The notes under the pieces are model-generated. The model ran no database searches, had not been told where the DNA came from, and saw only the letters and a list, made by a program, of their open reading frames with translations. From contig DGOD01000265.1 of NCBI GenBank assembly GCA_002389265.1, forward strand, positions 1 to 8,522: a stretch of 8,522 nt of DNA, in the 5' to 3' direction. Both the position numbers and the translations under genes were made by a program. Source of the DNA: Gammaproteobacteria bacterium UBA4475. GTDB lineage: Bacteria; Pseudomonadota; Gammaproteobacteria; Pseudomonadales; Azotimanducaceae. Below, piece after piece: positions 6,049-8,522 of the stretch (position 1 is its first letter; the number at the start of each line of letters is the position of its first letter).

Positions 6049-7365
6049 ATGAGCCAGAGCCAGGCCAACCAGCAGCGCCAAAGGGGACGGCCAAGGCTGA
6101 CCGAGACCGCAGCAGCAAGTGTCGCAGAACTGTTGGGCCTTGTGCGTAAACATCAGGCGCTTACCCGGCTGGAACTTGAAAAGATAAGCAGTTTTGGCAG
6201 AGCCGTAGTGTCGGATCGCTTGACAGTCCTTTCCGAACTCGGCCTCGCGCACGAAAACGAGACTGGAATATCAGGCGGCGGACGTGTCCCACGGATCGTC
6301 AGTTTCTCAAAAAGCCGGGCGGTTCTTGTCGCAGCCTCCATTGACCAATCGTCTGTGTCCGTGGCACTTTCAGACCTCTCTGGAAACCTGACTGCGCAGC
6401 ACCATGAACAGGGTGACCTCGGTTTAGATGCCAGTGATGCCGCTGACCGAATGATCACTTTGATCAGGCTGATGTTGTCGCGCCAGACAAAATTACCAGA
6501 CCTTTGGGGTATTTCAATTTCAGTCCCTGGGCCGACCGGACCAAGTGGCAATGGGCGCCCCCTTACTTCGACACCAGAGTTTTTGAAGGGCTGGAATGAG
6601 AGCAAGTTGGTCGAGCGCTTGATGGCAGAGTTTTTAGTGCCGGTCTGGTTGATCCCAAGTGTCGAGACAATGACCGTTGGCGAGTTGCATGGCGGGACCG
6701 GCAAAAACAATGACTGCATGTTGTTTATTAAAACGGGTAAAAGGTTTACCGCAGGGTTGATCTATGAAGGCCGCCCCTATCGTGGCGCGACCGGAGCCGT
6801 AGGGTTGATTGGTCAATTGCCAGCTACGCATGAGGGAAATTTAGGTACTCTGGATAGCCTTGCAGGGGCAGAGTTCATCGAACAAGCCGCTTTGCGAGAA
6901 GCACGGAATGGCACAAGCGAGCATTTGACAGACCTGCTTAACAAAGGTGGTGGGCTAAATCTGAATGATATTTGTCAGGCTGCTCAGCTTGGCGATCCTG
7001 TTTGTGTTTCAATTATTACCGCAAGTGGAAAATTGGTCGGTACAGTCCTAGCTACCTTGCTGAACATGCTCAACCCGCAATGCGTTATCCTGGCGGGGGC
7101 GCTGGCCCAGACCAACGATATTTTTCTGGCGGCTGTCAGAGAGGCCGTCTACGGGGCCTCTCACCCGTTGGCGACGCGTGATCTTCAAATTCTACAATCT
7201 CAATTGGGAAATACTGCAGGTCTGTTAGGTGCGGCGCATATATGTCTGGATTATCTGTTCGAGCCTAAGATGCTGCGTGGTTGGGTTATGGCGGGCACGC
7301 CGTTGAAGCACCCAGATATCGCCTGTCTGAGGCAACTAAAAATTGATTCAGACGGGCTGATCTGA
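6049..7365 (+). CDS. ROK-family transcriptional regulator with a degenerate sugar site
   Basis: DNA-binding regulator, 438 residues from the ATG. A winged helix-turn-helix (about 25-80: LTRLELEKISSFGRAVVSDRLTVL then a GGGR wing) is followed by a ROK/ASKHA domain (about 90-400). The canonical ROK functional residues are missing. The phosphate-loop DxGxT region reads SIDQSS (97-102). The ENDAN catalytic Asp aligns with Ser204. GEIGH reads GLIGQ (252-256), losing the sugar-binding Glu and zinc-binding His. CxCGxxGC reads with Thr260, Glu262 and Thr267, so no zinc cysteine remains. A tail of about 35 residues follows the usual ROK end. It is therefore not a kinase and probably not a classical sugar-sensing ROK. 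The frame opens at a TTG at 6037, but GGAG abuts that codon, while it lies 12 nt before the ATG at 6049; the ATG is preferred. It likely controls both divergent promoters through the CAAAAG sites. Confidence 0.9.
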   Translation: MSQSQANQQRQRGRPRLTETAAASVAELLGLVRKHQALTRLELEKISSFGRAVVSDRLTVLSELGLAHENETGISGGGRVPRIVSFSKSRAVLVAASIDQSSVSVALSDLSGNLTAQHHEQGDLGLDASDAADRMITLIRLMLSRQTKLPDLWGISISVPGPTGPSGNGRPLTSTPEFLKGWNESKLVERLMAEFLVPVWLIPSVETMTVGELHGGTGKNNDCMLFIKTGKRFTAGLIYEGRPYRGATGAVGLIGQLPATHEGNLGTLDSLAGAEFIEQAALREARNGTSEHLTDLLNKGGGLNLNDICQAAQLGDPVCVSIITASGKLVGTVLATLLNMLNPQCVILAGALAQTNDIFLAAVREAVYGASHPLATRDLQILQSQLGNTAGLLGAAHICLDYLFEPKMLRGWVMAGTPLKHPDIACLRQLKIDSDGLI

Positions 7366-7366
7366 C

Positions 7367-8368
7367 ATGGGTATTATTGGATTAGGGCCTCATGGCGAGC
7401 GCGCTGCTCCTCCGGAGAGGGTCATCTTGTTGCCAAATGACATTACGTTGGCGCGGCGAAAGCGATTCCGAGTCGTTATCGTTATGCATACCCTTGAAAG
7501 CGATTGGTCCAAGCAGCTTGTGCAGGGTATTATTGGTACGCTTGGCGATGCTGGCGCGATTGTGGTCGAGGTCGTTGATTGCGGTTTTTCCGCCGAGGCG
7601 CAAATCCACGCCCTGAAACGCATCCGGCTTATGCAACTGGATTGTGTCATTTCCCTTCCTATCACCAGCGAAGCAGTGGCCGAAGCGCATAGCATGATCG
7701 CCGCGACCGGCACACGTTTGGTTTTGGTCGATAACGTCCCGTCAGGCTTACTGCCGTTCAAAGACTACGCGAGCTTAGTTTCTGCTGATAATTATGGACT
7801 GGGGATGATGGCAGCAGAAATGCTGGCCGAACACGTTCCCAAAAATGGCCGTGTCGCGCTTCTTGGCTATGACAAAGAATTCTTCGCTACCAATGAACGC
7901 GAGATCTCTTTTTCTCGCTGGATTTCGACCAAGCGTCCAGACATCACAACCGACATTTTTCATTTTGATTCCCTACGCACGGTCGGGAAATTGGCAAACG
8001 ACCTGCTGACCCAGCCATTTCGCCCAAGCGGCGTGTTCGTTGTCTGGGACACACCGTGTGTTGAAGTTTTGAAGGTCATGAACCAGATTGGTATCTACGT
8101 ACCAACAACAACAATTGACCTTGGTAGTAAGGTCGCTTCGAACCTCGCTCAGGGTGGCCCCGTAAAAGGTATTGCCGCTCAGCGACCTTTTCAACAAGGG
8201 GAATCTGTGGGTAAAACCACTGTCACCGACTTACTGGGCCGGAAATGCCCAGAGTGGATCGCACTTCCCGGACTGGCGGTCAGGCAATCAAATGTGGTGG
8301 AAAGCTACCAGGCTATCTGGCGCATGCCCGCACCCCGCGCTATACTAGAAGGTCTCGCCCCACGCTAG
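7367..8368 (+). CDS. Cytosolic periplasmic-binding-protein-like ligand sensor (paralogue of the operon's binding protein)
   Basis: 333 residues with a full type I periplasmic-binding fold, but no signal peptide (N-terminus MGIIGLGPHGERAAP) and no helix-turn-helix, so it is neither a normal transport receptor nor a LacI-type repressor. It aligns with the secreted protein at 3865-4980 from GPHGE (7-11 versus GPNGE 42-46), without gaps up to IVMH, and on to the C-terminus. Hand counts give 20/41 identities over 117-157, 20/33 over 247-279 and 10/24 over 295-318. Likely ligand contacts are kept: Asp122, Asn123, Phe172/173, Arg178, Asp228, Asp251, Gln272. It begins one base after the ROK stop (TGACATG), so translation is probably coupled. 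I infer a cytoplasmic sensor that binds the imported ligand and modulates the ROK protein. Alternatives are a buffering protein or a binding protein that lost export. Confidence 0.85.
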   Translation: MGIIGLGPHGERAAPPERVILLPNDITLARRKRFRVVIVMHTLESDWSKQLVQGIIGTLGDAGAIVVEVVDCGFSAEAQIHALKRIRLMQLDCVISLPITSEAVAEAHSMIAATGTRLVLVDNVPSGLLPFKDYASLVSADNYGLGMMAAEMLAEHVPKNGRVALLGYDKEFFATNEREISFSRWISTKRPDITTDIFHFDSLRTVGKLANDLLTQPFRPSGVFVVWDTPCVEVLKVMNQIGIYVPTTTIDLGSKVASNLAQGGPVKGIAAQRPFQQGESVGKTTVTDLLGRKCPEWIALPGLAVRQSNVVESYQAIWRMPAPRAILEGLAPR

Positions 8369-8392
8369 ACTAGCTTGCCTACAGTAATCCAA

Positions 8393-8404
8393 GCATTGCA
8401 ATGC
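8393..8404. repeat. 12-bp perfect palindrome
   Basis: GCATTGCAATGC equals its own reverse complement and lies 25 bp after the sensor stop codon. It could be an operator of the next gene or chance; nothing else supports a role. Confidence 0.3.
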
Positions 8405-8459
8405 CCCACACAGGGTTCGATGCCTAACGAGGACCCAACCAAACCCCCTATGCAAGGGC

Positions 8460-8477
8460 TGGAAACTCCAAATTTTT
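8460..8477 (+). terminator. Possible weak terminator of the ROK operon
   Basis: TGGA/TCCA arms (8460-8463 and 8467-8470) around a 3-base loop are followed within two bases by T5 (8473-8477). The 4-bp stem is short for an efficient intrinsic terminator. It is listed because it is the only hairpin-plus-T arrangement after the sensor gene. Confidence 0.25.
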
Positions 8478-8522
8478 AGATCCAACTACATGCCAATACC
8501 CCAATCAAAAAGGGAAAAAACG

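Larger units (their letters stand above)
8369..8522. other. Non-coding right edge
   Basis: 154 bases after the sensor gene with no credible reading frame or ribosome binding site on either strand. It contains a 12-bp palindrome (8393-8404), weak stem GGGTTC/GGACCC (8413-8436, one G·T pair), and a weak hairpin followed by T5. No neighbouring gene is identifiable. Confidence 0.5.

Noticed and set aside
6153..6719. Minus-strand open frame of 188 codons opposite the ROK gene
   Set aside because: It is a shadow of the ROK coding sequence with a Ser/Pro/Arg-rich translation and no promoter or RBS.
8411..8436. tRNA T-arm-like GGTTCGAT
   Set aside because: No flanking acceptor, D-arm or anticodon stem can be built, and the T-stem itself does not pair.

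Overview
The window looks like chromosomal DNA from an alphaproteobacterium, plausibly a marine Rhodobacterales-type organism. This is inferred from moderate GC, gene style, and a plus-strand promoter close to the alphaproteobacterial housekeeping consensus (TTGAC, 14 bases, GCTNNAWC-like). No rRNA, tRNA, CRISPR array, insertion sequence or phage gene is visible. The window is one compact carbohydrate uptake and catabolism locus with its own regulators.

Layout. Five genes run leftward on the minus strand from about 5842 to 62. In transcription order they are a TIM-barrel sugar isomerase/epimerase, a secreted RbsB-type substrate-binding protein, a Gfo/Idh/MocA NAD(P)-dependent sugar dehydrogenase, a two-domain RbsA-type ATPase and an RbsC-type permease. 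The last three are tightly packed (a TGATG junction and an 8-nt overlap). The binding-protein gene sits between two hairpins, which suggests it is expressed at a different level from its neighbours. Two genes run rightward from 6049 to 8368: a ROK-family winged-helix regulator, then, one base after its stop, a periplasmic-binding-protein-fold protein with neither signal peptide nor DNA-binding domain. The two operons diverge from a roughly 200-bp AT-rich region. That region holds a sigma-70-like promoter on each strand and a cluster of CAAAAG half-sites, including a perfect 8+4+8 inverted repeat. Nothing convincing is coded in 1-61 or 8369-8522.

How the genes work together. The transporter would import a sugar, inositol or anhydrosugar. 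The dehydrogenase would oxidise it and the TIM-barrel enzyme would isomerise, epimerise or eliminate/hydrate the keto product. From memory, the dehydrogenase resembles levoglucosan dehydrogenase, which makes an anhydrosugar a candidate substrate, but this is unproven.

Most notable point. The cytosolic protein at 7367-8368 is clearly a paralogue of the operon's own periplasmic binding protein. It aligns from a shared GPxGE motif just after the export region to the C-terminus, with the likely ligand-contact residues kept. The ROK protein next to it has lost the usual ROK sugar-site Glu, the zinc-binding His, all three zinc cysteines and the catalytic Asp. Together these suggest a split regulator in which ligand sensing has moved from the ROK domain to a cytosolic copy of the transport protein. 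This is inference, but it rests on residues visible in the sequence.
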